A DNA stretch of 64,000 nt from Cytophagales bacterium. Lineage in GTDB: Bacteria; Bacteroidota; Bacteroidia; Cytophagales; Cyclobacteriaceae. The DNA lies in the NCBI GenBank assembly GCA_017303795.1, contig JAFLBR010000019.1:32707-96706 (forward strand), written 5' to 3'. The notes beneath the pieces were generated by a model, which was given only the letters and a program-made list of their open reading frames with translations, did not search any database and was not told the origin of the DNA. A program made the translations under genes and the position numbers. This document shows, piece by piece, positions 44,476 to 52,944 of this stretch. The number at the start of each line of letters is the position of its first letter. Position 1 is the stretch's first letter.

Positions 44476-44763
44476 ATGAACTACATCGTAAACAAATTAC
44501 CAAAGCATCTTTTTTGGGACAGCGATTTAAGTCTGCTGGACGATGTAGAGCATCATGAAAAAATTATTATCCGCACATTCGAGCGTGGCGATCTGGAAGA
44601 TATTGCTTTGGTGATGGCGTATTATGGAAGAGAGATTTGTGCTGAGGTGTTGATGAGTGCTTTCACATTAAACGAAAGTGCTATAGTCTTCGCCAGCACC
44701 TTTTTGAAAATTCCTAAAACAAGGTTTGAGGCTAATAAACACGAGCAACATTTTGCATTATGA
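44476..44763 (+). CDS. DUF6922 protein, likely antitoxin of the AbiEii gene
   Basis: A 95-residue protein starting KLPKHLFWDSDLSLLDDVEHHE, the DUF6922 signature, with an all-helical remainder (ERGDLEDIALVMAYYG). DUF6922 proteins are commonly found directly upstream of AbiEii-type nucleotidyltransferases and are taken as the antitoxin (inference from gene context in related species). It begins 3 bases after the Fe-S subunit and overlaps the next gene by 4 bases (ATGA), so its translation is coupled to both. Confidence 0.75.
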   Translation: MNYIVNKLPKHLFWDSDLSLLDDVEHHEKIIIRTFERGDLEDIALVMAYYGREICAEVLMSAFTLNESAIVFASTFLKIPKTRFEANKHEQHFAL

Positions 44764-45467
44764 GTCTCCATTATTCAACCATAAGCGATGACATGAAATC
44801 CCTTTTAGGTGAATTAATGACTATTGAAGCGCTTAAATCATTTCGGTTAGTTGGCGGAACTTCACTTGCTCTTCAACTTGGACATCGTTTATCTGTTGAC
44901 CTAGATTTATTTGCCGGTGGACGAACCGACTTACCAGCATCTATTTCCAGATCGTTGGCCGATGTGTTCGCTCGAGATTTTATAATTAATCGCATGTACC
45001 AGCATGGATTTTCGGCTACAATCCGCGGCATAAAAGTAGATGTCTATGATTGGAAAATTCCTTTTACCGATGATGGTGTGTATGTTGATGGACTTCGCTT
45101 AGCTTCAGTAAAAGACATTTTTGCCTACAAATGCGAAGCGGTTTTGGGAAGGAGGGTTGAGAAAGATTACGTAGACATTTCCGAAATTTCAAAGAACAAT
45201 ACGTTTCAGGGTTTGATGGACTGCTTTCGGTTGCGTTATCCTCACATTGCTAAAGGCGCTGTCTTAGCTATTCTTCTAAAACCTGAGCTATTTGAACGTG
45301 ATTCCTCTATTCACTATCTGAATGGTAATATGTGGCAAAATTATATTTACATACTTGCCAACACTATTGCTGATTATGAAAAAAGTCTCGAGCAAGAATT
45401 GAAAGACAAATTAGACGAGCGCGAGAAACATATTCAATCTCTCATTGAACAAAAAAGAAAAAAATGA
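44760..45467 (+). CDS. AbiEii/AbiGii-family nucleotidyltransferase toxin
   Basis: A 235-residue nucleotidyltransferase with the AbiEii motif 1 RLVGGTSLALQLGHRLSVDLDLF: GG(T/S) followed by the metal-binding DxD pair. KEDIFAYKCEAVLGRRVEKDYVD (here KDIFAYKCEAVLGRRVEKDY) is the third conserved block, with the arginine and Lys/Asp. AbiEii toxins transfer nucleotides to tRNA or other targets and slow growth when uninhibited, including during phage infection. The stop overlaps the ATG of the Fe-S subunit gene by 4 bases. Confidence 0.85.
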   Translation: MSLHYSTISDDMKSLLGELMTIEALKSFRLVGGTSLALQLGHRLSVDLDLFAGGRTDLPASISRSLADVFARDFIINRMYQHGFSATIRGIKVDVYDWKIPFTDDGVYVDGLRLASVKDIFAYKCEAVLGRRVEKDYVDISEISKNNTFQGLMDCFRLRYPHIAKGAVLAILLKPELFERDSSIHYLNGNMWQNYIYILANTIADYEKSLEQELKDKLDEREKHIQSLIEQKRKK

Positions 45468-46246
45468 CCATTCCAACACTTGCCGAACTCTCTGCCAAAG
45501 GCGAATCTCCTGAAATTGTTTTTTGGGTAGGTTGTGCCGGTTCGTTTGACGATCGCGCCAAGCGTGTAACCAAAGCCTTTGTAAAAATTCTAAATGCTAC
45601 TAACACAAACTTTGCAGTATTGGGCAACGAAGAAACCTGCACGGGCGATCCGGCCCGCAGAGCTGGTAACGAGTTTCTGTTTCAGATGCAGGCCATCAAT
45701 AACATTCAAATTCTCAATGGTTATAATGTTAAGAAAATTGTTACCGCTTGCCCGCATTGTTTCAACACGATTAAGAACGAGTACCCAGAGTTAGGCGGTA
45801 CATATGAAGTAATTCATCACTCAACTTACCTGCAGCAACTTATTAACGAAGGAAAAATTAAGCTCACAGACACGAATAGTTTCAAAGGAAAAAAAATCAC
45901 CTACCACGATTCGTGTTATCTGGGCCGGGCCAACAATATTTATGAAGCCCCACGCGAAGTATTGCAAGCTTTGGATGCTGATTTAGTAGAAATGAAACGC
46001 TGCCGTACAACCGGTTTGTGTTGTGGTGCCGGTGGCGCTCAAATGTTTAAAGAACCTGAAAAAGGAAACAAAGACATTAATGTGGATCGGGCCGAAGAAG
46101 CATTAACTACAGGTGCTACTACTATAGCGGTGGCTTGCCCATTCTGCATGACCATGTTAACCGATGGCGTTAAAAACAAAGAGAAAGAAGCCGAAGTAAA
46201 AGTGAAAGACCTGGCCGAACTAATTGCTGAGGCACAAGGTTTGTAA
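45464..46246 (+). CDS. CCG-domain Fe-S protein (HdrB-like)
   Basis: A 260-residue cytoplasmic subunit with two CCG domains: the first with CTGDPARRAGNE and CPHCFNTI, the second with YHDSCYLGRANN, GLCCGAGGAQMF and CPFCMTML. These coordinate special Fe-S clusters in heterodisulfide reductase HdrB and in GlpC/LutA-type proteins. It acts with the membrane subunit encoded at 43171. It has the ATGA overlap with the AbiEii gene rather than with its natural partner. Confidence 0.85.
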   Translation: MTIPTLAELSAKGESPEIVFWVGCAGSFDDRAKRVTKAFVKILNATNTNFAVLGNEETCTGDPARRAGNEFLFQMQAINNIQILNGYNVKKIVTACPHCFNTIKNEYPELGGTYEVIHHSTYLQQLINEGKIKLTDTNSFKGKKITYHDSCYLGRANNIYEAPREVLQALDADLVEMKRCRTTGLCCGAGGAQMFKEPEKGNKDINVDRAEEALTTGATTIAVACPFCMTMLTDGVKNKEKEAEVKVKDLAELIAEAQGL

Positions 46247-46309
46247 TTTAAATCGCACTAAGACACTAAGTTTAGTTTAGTGCTCTGGTGGCAACAAAAC
46301 ACATCAAAT

Positions 46310-46810
46310 ATGTTTATTCCTTTTGAAAATTTACCAGCCGATAGCCGCGTGTGGATTTACACGGGCAGCAAAACTTTTACTGAAAAGGAGACTGATTTAA
46401 TAACTGAATTATTAAAACAATTCTGCGAACAATGGGTGGCCCACGGGCATCCGTTACAATCTTCTTTTCTGATCCTGGAAAACCAGTTCGTAGTGCTGGC
46501 TGTAAACGAAGATTTTCATAACCCCAGCGGTTGTTCCATTGATAGTTCAGTAGGTGTTCTGCGCAAAATTCATGAGATCACTGGAATTGATCTATTGGAT
46601 CGCAAGCGGGTACCTTTTCTGGTTAACCAGAAAATTGAATTGATTCCGTTGGCCCACATTAAAATTCAGTTTCAACAAGGCATTCTGCAAGCCGATACCT
46701 TAACATTCAATACCCTTGCAACAACCAAAAACCAACTCCAAAACTGGAAAATCGCAGCAGAAAGCAGTTGGGTGGCAAAATATTTACCAAAACCAGCGTT
46801 AACCCAATAG
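46310..46810 (+). CDS. Conserved Bacteroidota protein (often labelled ABC transporter ATPase)
   Basis: A 166-residue soluble protein starting MFIPFENLPADSRVWIYTGS, with the block CEQWVAHGHPLQSSFLILENQ and a conserved GCSIDSSVGVLRKI. Homologues in Bacteroidota are commonly annotated as an ABC transporter ATPase, but I see no Walker A, signature LSGGQ or Walker B motif, so the label is unsupported. Function unknown; the Cys in GCSID is invariant from memory. The ATG at 46310 is used; GTG at 46280 is also in frame. Confidence 0.7.
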   Translation: MFIPFENLPADSRVWIYTGSKTFTEKETDLITELLKQFCEQWVAHGHPLQSSFLILENQFVVLAVNEDFHNPSGCSIDSSVGVLRKIHEITGIDLLDRKRVPFLVNQKIELIPLAHIKIQFQQGILQADTLTFNTLATTKNQLQNWKIAAESSWVAKYLPKPALTQ

Positions 46811-46814
46811 CACA

Positions 46815-46822
46815 TATTTTTG
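46815..46822 (+). promoter_or_regulatory. -7 box TATTTTTG for the OmpA-type lipoprotein gene
   Basis: Perfect TAnnTTTG, 25 bases before the preferred ATG at 46848. Confidence 0.5.
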
Positions 46823-46847
46823 TATTTTTAGAACCTTGTGCATGCTT

Positions 46848-48851
46848 ATGAGAGTGAAAGTTGTAGCGGTATTTGTAATGGGTTTGTTGCTGGCCGGTTG
46901 TAGTGCCGAAAAGAAAGCCAGAAAAGCATTTACATTAGGTAAATACGAGAAGGTAATAAACTACTATAAAGACGTTGTCAGGAAGCAACCCAACAATGGA
47001 GTAGCCAATTATTATGTGGCCGAAGCGTATCGTCAATCCAATCGCATAAAAGAAGCGGAATCGTTTTATGCCAAAGCAGGCGGCAAGGGGGTTAACCCCG
47101 ATTCAGTAAAACTGTATTACGCAAAATCATTACAGGCAAATTCAAAATATGCCGAAGCCAGTGAGGTGCTTCAAACTTTGGCTGCCAATACAAAAGATGA
47201 AAAACTAAAAGACCGTGCCGGTAAAGAATTAGCGGGCATCGATTACCTCGATAAACTCAATCAAAAGAAAAGTTTCTACAAGGTTAAAAACATGGAGGCT
47301 ATCAACACTCCCTTTACGGAATATGCGCCCGTGTATTCCAACAGTCAGTTGTACTTTACTTCATCGCGTGCTAATGCAAAAATCTATGAAGCCACCGGTA
47401 CTCCGTTTACCGATTTGTATGTAGCTGCAACCAATGGCGCCAATGTAGATGTAAATACCATTGCTCCCCTGCCCGATTTTATTAACGCGCCAAACATCAA
47501 TGAAGGCACCATCACGTTTACGCCCGATGGTAAAACCATGATTTTTGGCAAAGGCAATAGCGGCAAACGCAAAGGCACACCCGATGTTGATTTATACTTA
47601 TCGCGCTTTCGCAATGGCAGTTGGGAAGAACCTATTCCATTAAACATTAATCAACCCGATGCGTGGGAATCAACTCCGGCTTTAGCGCCTGATGGTCGCA
47701 CACTTTATTTTTCATCTAACCGTAAAGGTGGTTATGGTGGTTTGGATTTGTACTCGGCACAAATGGATGGCCGCGGACGGTTTAGTCGCGTGCGTAACCT
47801 CGGCCCTGAAATTAATACGGCAGGTTCAGAATTGTTTCCGCACGTAGCGGATAATGGTAAACTATATTTTTCGTCTGATGGGCACCCCGGTTATGGCATG
47901 CTTGATATTTTTGTTGTCAACCGCGCCAATGGAAAAACGGTAATTGAAAATCTTGGTCAACCCGTTAACTCACCTGCCGATGATTTTGGAATTCATCTCT
48001 TCAAAGCCGATCGTGGTTTCTTTACGTCTAACCGTGAAGAGGGAAAAGGCGATGATGATATTTACACATTCGTAAATGAAGATCCCAACCTGAAAGTAGT
48101 GAACTACTATTTAGCAGGTATAACGTACATGACGCGCAGAGACAGCACCCGCGAAATTTTGCCCAACACTAAAGTAACCTTACTCGATCAGGAAGGTGAA
48201 GGCATGCAGGAGTTTGTTACCGGCAACGATGGTAAATTTTTGTTCCGGGTTTATGAAAACGAAAACTATACGTTGATTGGTGAAACAGATGGTTTTATTA
48301 CCAAACGTCAGCCTTATACCACAGTTGGTAAATCTGTTCCTTTAGAAACATTGAAAGACCTTGTGACCAACATAACGCTGGATACTATTCTGGTTTTAGA
48401 TCGTAAGCAGACCGGCATTTCCTTTGTTCTCAAGAATATTTACTTCGGATACGATTCTGCCGATATAAGAAGAGAATCCGCACTAGAACTTGATAAATTA
48501 GTTACCCTCTTGAATGATAATCCTGACATTAGTATTGAAATGGGTTCTCACACGGATAGCGTTGCATCAAATGCTTATAATATTGAATTGTCTCAAAGAA
48601 GGGCGAATGCCACTGTTAACTACCTCATCAGAAAAGGAATTGACGCTTCTCGACTTACTGCAAAAGGTTACGGTGAAGAAGTGCCGATTGCCCGTAACAC
48701 GAATCCAGATGGAACAGACAACCCACAAGGTCGCCAACGAAATAGAAGGACAGAATTTCGAATTGTTTCTATTGGAACCTACATCAAGAAAGATGATACG
48801 GATGAAGAAGATCGCTTCTTTAGAAACAATGAGTTAAAGAAGAATGAGTAG
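46848..48851 (+). CDS. PorE-like TPR/PD40/OmpA lipoprotein
   Basis: A 667-residue lipoprotein (MRVKVVAVFVMGLLLAGC, lipobox Cys 18). Domains in order: short TPR region (KAFTLGKYEKVINYYKDVVR), PD40/WD40-like propeller (APVYSNSQLYFTSSR, PALAPDGRTLYFSSNRKGGYGG, KLYFSSDGHPGYGMLDIF), a carboxypeptidase-regulatory-like unit (KVTLLDQEGEG), and a C-terminal OmpA-type peptidoglycan-binding domain with EMGSHTDSVASNAYN and LSQRRANATVNYL. This order equals that of PorE of the type IX secretion system. Other T9SS genes are not adjacent. The start at 46848 fits the signal peptide best. Confidence 0.8.
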   Translation: MRVKVVAVFVMGLLLAGCSAEKKARKAFTLGKYEKVINYYKDVVRKQPNNGVANYYVAEAYRQSNRIKEAESFYAKAGGKGVNPDSVKLYYAKSLQANSKYAEASEVLQTLAANTKDEKLKDRAGKELAGIDYLDKLNQKKSFYKVKNMEAINTPFTEYAPVYSNSQLYFTSSRANAKIYEATGTPFTDLYVAATNGANVDVNTIAPLPDFINAPNINEGTITFTPDGKTMIFGKGNSGKRKGTPDVDLYLSRFRNGSWEEPIPLNINQPDAWESTPALAPDGRTLYFSSNRKGGYGGLDLYSAQMDGRGRFSRVRNLGPEINTAGSELFPHVADNGKLYFSSDGHPGYGMLDIFVVNRANGKTVIENLGQPVNSPADDFGIHLFKADRGFFTSNREEGKGDDDIYTFVNEDPNLKVVNYYLAGITYMTRRDSTREILPNTKVTLLDQEGEGMQEFVTGNDGKFLFRVYENENYTLIGETDGFITKRQPYTTVGKSVPLETLKDLVTNITLDTILVLDRKQTGISFVLKNIYFGYDSADIRRESALELDKLVTLLNDNPDISIEMGSHTDSVASNAYNIELSQRRANATVNYLIRKGIDASRLTAKGYGEEVPIARNTNPDGTDNPQGRQRNRRTEFRIVSIGTYIKKDDTDEEDRFFRNNELKKNE

Positions 48852-48884
48852 GTCTCTCCACTCATACTGAAATATTCTATTCTG

Positions 48885-49979
48885 ATGTCAATCAAAAGCA
48901 TACAAACCGAAGTAGATGCTTCTTACCTGTATCAGAAGTTAGCCGAGCATGAAGCTGATGCGGGTATTGCGCACGTGTACCGGCAAATGAGTGACATTGA
49001 AAAAGGTCACGCAGAAATCTTCTGCAAGAAAGAAAACATTAGTCTGGAATCTGTATGGAAACCTTCCTGGCGGGCTCACACCATTAACACGATTGGGAAA
49101 ATTTTTGGGTATGATTATGTGTTGGGTTCGTTGTTGAATACCGAGCGTAGTATTTCCAACGGCATTATCGCTACCAAGGCAAAACTAAACATGGGCCTTA
49201 CCGGTGGCGAAACCAATCATGTAAAAGTAATCCGCGCTATTCTGGAAAATCAAACCCAAAGCGCGGGCGAAAATATTTCGAAGTTTGAAAAGCGTCATCG
49301 TTCCGTTGGAGGCAATGCTATTCGCGCAGCCGTGTTGGGTGGTAACGATGGGTTGGTTTCAAACTTTAGTCTGGTAATGGGTGTAGCCGGAGCAACTTCA
49401 GGCGAGCAAGGTGTTCTCCTCACGGGATTAGCCGGAATGTTAGCCGGAGCATTATCCATGTCGCTGGGCGAATGGATTTCTGTAAAAAGTTCGCAAGAGC
49501 TTTACGAGAATCAGATGGAAGTTGAAATGGAAGAGTTGGAAAACAATCCCGAAGGTGAGAAACGTGAACTCGCGTTGATCTACATGGCAAAAGGTATTCC
49601 CGAAGATCAGGCGCAAGCCATGGCTGCTGATATTATGAAAGACAAAAGCCACGCGCATGAAGTATTGGTGCGCGAAGAATTGGGGATCAATCCCGAAGAA
49701 ATGAAAGGCTCTGCGGCTGAAGCAGCTATCTATTCATTCATCCTGTTTACCATTGGTGCCATTATTCCGGTAATCCCGTTTATGTTTACCAGTGGCTTTA
49801 ATGCGATTATGTTAAGCGCTGGCCTCAGTGCCGTAGGTTTATTTTTAATTGGTGCCGCTATTACTTTATTCACCGGAAAAAATGTGTGGTACTCCGGTAT
49901 GCGGCAGGTATTGTTTGGACTTGCTGCTGCAGCCGTTACATTTGGCATTGGCCACCTGATTGGTGCACAACTCGGTTAA
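48885..49979 (+). CDS. Ferritin-like/VIT1 fusion metal transporter
   Basis: A 364-residue protein of the membrane-bound ferritin-like type. Residues 1-140 are a rubrerythrin-like four-helix bundle (DASYLYQKLAEHEADAGIAH, SDIEKGHAEIFCK, GETNHVKVIR) with Glu/His metal ligands, and the remainder is a CCC1/VIT1 transporter: AAVLGGNDGLVSNFSLVMGV, AGMLAGALSMSLGEWISVKSSQEL, a charged middle (QMEVEMEELENN), and SAAEAAIYSFILFTIGAIIP with three C-terminal spans. It should export or store iron or manganese. Upstream is the PorE-like gene with a 33-base gap. Confidence 0.85.
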   Translation: MSIKSIQTEVDASYLYQKLAEHEADAGIAHVYRQMSDIEKGHAEIFCKKENISLESVWKPSWRAHTINTIGKIFGYDYVLGSLLNTERSISNGIIATKAKLNMGLTGGETNHVKVIRAILENQTQSAGENISKFEKRHRSVGGNAIRAAVLGGNDGLVSNFSLVMGVAGATSGEQGVLLTGLAGMLAGALSMSLGEWISVKSSQELYENQMEVEMEELENNPEGEKRELALIYMAKGIPEDQAQAMAADIMKDKSHAHEVLVREELGINPEEMKGSAAEAAIYSFILFTIGAIIPVIPFMFTSGFNAIMLSAGLSAVGLFLIGAAITLFTGKNVWYSGMRQVLFGLAAAAVTFGIGHLIGAQLG

Positions 49980-50021
49980 TCAATCTTAACCTACATTAAG
50001 AAATACATCTTTTAAGGCGAG

Positions 50022-50029
50022 TATCTTTA
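50022..50029 (+). promoter_or_regulatory. -7-like box TATCTTTA
   Basis: Seven of eight bases of TAnnTTTG, before a 12-codon open frame at 50035-50073 whose stop overlaps the next gene's ATG. Confidence 0.3.
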
Positions 50030-50034
50030 CTGCA

Positions 50035-50073
50035 ATGAACTCTGCCCGCACACAGCATGTTTGCATTCTATGA
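50035..50073 (+). CDS. Possible 12-codon leader ORF
   Basis: ATG at 50035, reading MNSARTQHVCIL, with the TGA overlapping the ATG of the dioxygenase gene at 50070 (ATGA). Could be a leader peptide that couples translation; a chance frame is possible. Confidence 0.2.
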   Translation: MNSARTQHVCIL

Positions 50074-50954
50074 ACAGAAAAGAATTTCTTAGTCTGTTGA
50101 CACTTGCACCTTTAACTGGAGCTACCATGAAATTAAATACATTAAATTCTATCACATCTTCCTTCGGTACAAGCGAAAAAATGCCGGTTTTATTTCTGGG
50201 CCACGGTAGCCCCATGAACGCGATTGAAGAAAATGAATTTGTTGCCGGCTTTAGAAAAACCGGCAAAGAACTTCCAAAACCAAAAGCTATTTTAGTGGTG
50301 TCGGCACATTGGGAAACGAGGGGTACATTTGTTACGGCCATGCAAAACCCTCGCACCATTCACGATTTTGGTGGCTTCCCAAAAGCATTGTTCGATGTAC
50401 AATATCCGGCACCAGGCAGCCCTGAGTTGGCGCAGGAAACTAAAGACACAGTTACCAAAACTGAAATCGGACTTGATCATGCGTGGGGATTGGATCACGG
50501 TGCATGGAGTGTAGTAAAACATTTATACCCCAATGCCGATGTTCCTGTAATTCAAATGAGCATCGATCATTTTCAAACACCACAGTATCATTATGAACTC
50601 GCCAAAGAGTTGGCATCGCTACGCAAAAAAGGTGTACTGATTATTGGCAGTGGTAACATGGTGCATAATCTGCGCATGGTAGCATGGGATAAACTAAACA
50701 CACCCAATTTTGCTTTTGACTGGGCATTGGAGGCGAGTGATAAAATGAAACAGTTTATTCTTGATAGTGATCATAAACAACTAATAAATTTTTCATTGCA
50801 AGGTAAACCGTTTCAGTTGGCGATACCCACACCAGAGCATTACATACCGTTGTTATATACACTGGGATTAAAAGAAGAAAATGAAACCGTTACTTTGTTT
50901 AATGATAAAGCCGTGGGTGGCTCGCTTACGATGACTTCTGTTAAAATTGGTTGA
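50070..50954 (+). CDS. 4,5-DOPA dioxygenase extradiol-like protein (YgiD family)
   Basis: A 294-residue class III extradiol dioxygenase. The metal-binding histidines are in LFLGHGSPMNAIEEN and VVSAHWETRGTF; the C-terminal active-site residues lie in GLDHGAWSV and GSGNMVHNLR. This matches the DodA/YgiD group, which cleaves catechol rings such as L-DOPA. The N-terminal extension MNRKEFLSLLTLAPLTGATM looks like a short hydrophobic leader, possibly a signal or membrane anchor; related proteins in Bacteroidota have it too. The real start could be the internal ATG after that segment. Confidence 0.8.
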   Translation: MNRKEFLSLLTLAPLTGATMKLNTLNSITSSFGTSEKMPVLFLGHGSPMNAIEENEFVAGFRKTGKELPKPKAILVVSAHWETRGTFVTAMQNPRTIHDFGGFPKALFDVQYPAPGSPELAQETKDTVTKTEIGLDHAWGLDHGAWSVVKHLYPNADVPVIQMSIDHFQTPQYHYELAKELASLRKKGVLIIGSGNMVHNLRMVAWDKLNTPNFAFDWALEASDKMKQFILDSDHKQLINFSLQGKPFQLAIPTPEHYIPLLYTLGLKEENETVTLFNDKAVGGSLTMTSVKIG

Positions 50955-51002
50955 CCCTCACCCCCGTCCCCTCTCCCAGGGGAGAGGGGACGGGGGTGAG
51001 GG
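50955..51002. repeat. 48-base perfect inverted repeat CCCTCACCCCCG..CGGGGGTGAGGG
   Basis: Two 23-base arms (50955-50977 and 50980-51002) are exactly complementary with a two-base loop AG. It starts immediately after the stop codon. GC-rich hairpins of the CCCTCACCCC type are common repeats in many bacteria. Confidence 0.75.
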
Positions 51003-51023
51003 ATAAAAATATAAACTCAAATT

Positions 51024-52061
51024 ATGGAATTAGGACTTTACACATTTGCTGATGTTGCTCCCGATAAAGTGGCGGGCAAGGCAATAAATACGAATCAGCG
51101 ATTCAAAAATTTGTTGGAAGAAATTCAGCTTGCAGACCAGGTTGGGTTAGATGTATTTGCTTTAGGTGAACATCATCGCGAAGATTATGCTATCTCGGCA
51201 CCGGCAGTTGCCTTGGCTGCTGCAGCTGCAATCACTAAAAACATTAAACTCTCCAGCGCAGTTACGGTATTAAGTTCGGATGATCCTGTGCGCGTGTTTC
51301 AAAGTTTTGCAACAGTCGATCAGATTTCAAACGGTCGGGCAGAGATAATGGTGGGCCGCGGTTCGTTTATTGAATCGTATCCGTTATTTGGTTATAATCT
51401 GAAAGATTACGATGCCTTGTTTGCTGAAAAGCTGGACTTACTTTTAAAGATCAACAAACAAGAAGTAGTAAGCTGGCGCGGCAAACACCGACCATCCTTT
51501 GACGCATTGGGAATTTATCCAAGACCATTTCAGGAGCAGTTACCCGTTTGGCTGGCAGTAGGCGGCACACCTGAATCAGCCATGCGTGCCGGCACTTTAG
51601 GTTTGCCGATGGCATTAGCTATAATCGGTGGAATGCCTGCACAGTTTGTTCCATTTACACAATTGTATAAAGACACCGCACTTAGCAATGGTTTTACTCC
51701 ACAACTGGGTATTAACTCGCATGTATATGTAGCCGATGATTCGCAACAAGCAAGCGATGAATTTTATCCGGCTTATTCGGCCATGATGAATAAGATTGGC
51801 CGCGAGCGTGGCTGGCAACCGATGGCCCGCGCACACTTCGATGCTTCGCGTTCAGCAAAAGGCGCTTTGTTGGTAGGTAGTACACAACAGGTGGTTGATA
51901 AAATTTTATACGAACACGAGTTGTTTGGCAATACCCGCTTTCTGGCACAAATGAGTATGGGCACCATGGATCATAAAAAGATCATGCATTCTATCGAATT
52001 ATTTGGAACACAAGTGGCTCCACAGGTTAGAAAATCTGTAGCTTCAGCCGTCCTGAATTAA
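51024..52061 (+). CDS. LLM-class flavin-dependent oxidoreductase
   Basis: A 345-residue luciferase-like TIM-barrel oxidoreductase. It starts [15 protein letters not shown] and shows [60 protein letters not shown] and [18 protein letters not shown], which match the SP_0267/Atu2307-type LLM group. It should use FMN; the substrate is unknown. It follows the dioxygenase gene behind the 48-base palindrome; both could contribute to an oxidative pathway, but no direct link is visible. Confidence 0.8.
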   Translation: MELGLYTFADVAPDKVAGKAINTNQRFKNLLEEIQLADQVGLDVFALGEHHREDYAISAPAVALAAAAAITKNIKLSSAVTVLSSDDPVRVFQSFATVDQISNGRAEIMVGRGSFIESYPLFGYNLKDYDALFAEKLDLLLKINKQEVVSWRGKHRPSFDALGIYPRPFQEQLPVWLAVGGTPESAMRAGTLGLPMALAIIGGMPAQFVPFTQLYKDTALSNGFTPQLGINSHVYVADDSQQASDEFYPAYSAMMNKIGRERGWQPMARAHFDASRSAKGALLVGSTQQVVDKILYEHELFGNTRFLAQMSMGTMDHKKIMHSIELFGTQVAPQVRKSVASAVLN

Positions 52062-52085
52062 TTCAGCCTTAATGAATTTATCTGC

Positions 52086-52772
52086 TTGTTGAAACCCTAC
52101 TTCTATAGCCTGAATCCCGATTCAATTAAAGAATCAGAATTAGATCTCTTGCTTTCGTTGGGTTGGTATCGCATGCACCAGCATATTTTTGCATGCTCGC
52201 ACCTTACACTGGATGCTCCGCATCGGGTTTATTGGTTGCGCTATCCGATTGCTGAATTTACTGCGCATACTTCGCACAAGCGTATTCGTAAACGCTGTCA
52301 GGCATTTCGGCACACGATTGAAGCTTTGAACATCATTCCTGATTCTCACGAATCGCTTTACAAAAACTACCGGCAAGCCATCAACTTTGATGGTGCTGAC
52401 AGTGTGCAGGGCTGTTTGTATGGAGAAGCCCAGGCGAGTCAAAACATTTTTAAAACCAGATGCATTTCTGTTTTTGATGGAGAAAGGCTGATAGCCGGTG
52501 GCTATTTTGATATGGGCGAAAATTCCGCGGCTTCCATCCTACATTTTTTTGATCCACTTTATAAAAATTACAGTCTTGGCAAATACCTGATGTTACTCAC
52601 AGTTGATTTTCTTAAATCATCAGGATACACTTTCTATTATCCGGGCTACCTTGTAGCGGGTCATTCAAAAATGAATTATAAACTCTTTATCGGTAAGGAA
52701 GCCACACAATATTTTGATTCTGAAACCGCAGCCTGGTTCTATTTTCAGGACCATATTCTTATGAGTGAATAA
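52086..52772 (+). CDS. Arginyl/leucyl-transferase-like protein (ATE family fold)
   Basis: A 228-residue protein with a GNAT-like fold as in arginine-tRNA-protein transferases (ATE/Bpt). The block DLLLSLGWYRMHQHIF near the start and ILHFFDPLYKNYSLGKYLML, YPGYLVAGHSKMNYKLFIG near the end are the ATE C-terminal signature. ATE/Bpt proteins attach arginine or leucine to N-termini and mark proteins for Clp degradation. The N-terminal Cys motif of eukaryotic ATE is absent, so it resembles Bacteroidota short forms; the substrate is uncertain. The start is TTG (52086 or 52089); the nearest ATG upstream is out of frame. Confidence 0.6.
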   Translation: MLKPYFYSLNPDSIKESELDLLLSLGWYRMHQHIFACSHLTLDAPHRVYWLRYPIAEFTAHTSHKRIRKRCQAFRHTIEALNIIPDSHESLYKNYRQAINFDGADSVQGCLYGEAQASQNIFKTRCISVFDGERLIAGGYFDMGENSAASILHFFDPLYKNYSLGKYLMLLTVDFLKSSGYTFYYPGYLVAGHSKMNYKLFIGKEATQYFDSETAAWFYFQDHILMSE

Positions 52773-52900
52773 TGTGGATCAATTGAAGCCGAAAAGGGAC
52801 TGGTTATCCCGTTGAAATGTGCATCTGACCCATAAACCAAGTTGTCGCCATGTATAATCTCAACTTCTTCTGAAGAAAAGTTACCTTTACTGTAATTCAT
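52745..52900 (-). CDS. Possible small or remnant ORF in the gap
   Basis: Minus-strand frame of 51 codons (starts MNYSKGNFSSEEVE, ends SLIRIWS) with protein-like composition; the frame remains open upstream of the ATG for about 15 codons without a start. It overlaps the end of the ATE-like gene. It may be the remnant of a decayed gene or chance. Confidence 0.2.
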   Translation of the reverse strand: MNYSKGNFSSEEVEIIHGDNLVYGSDAHFNGITSPFSASIDPHYSLIRIWS

Positions 52901-52944
52901 GCATTCACAAATACTACCTGAATTTATACTAACGTTATAGTCAT

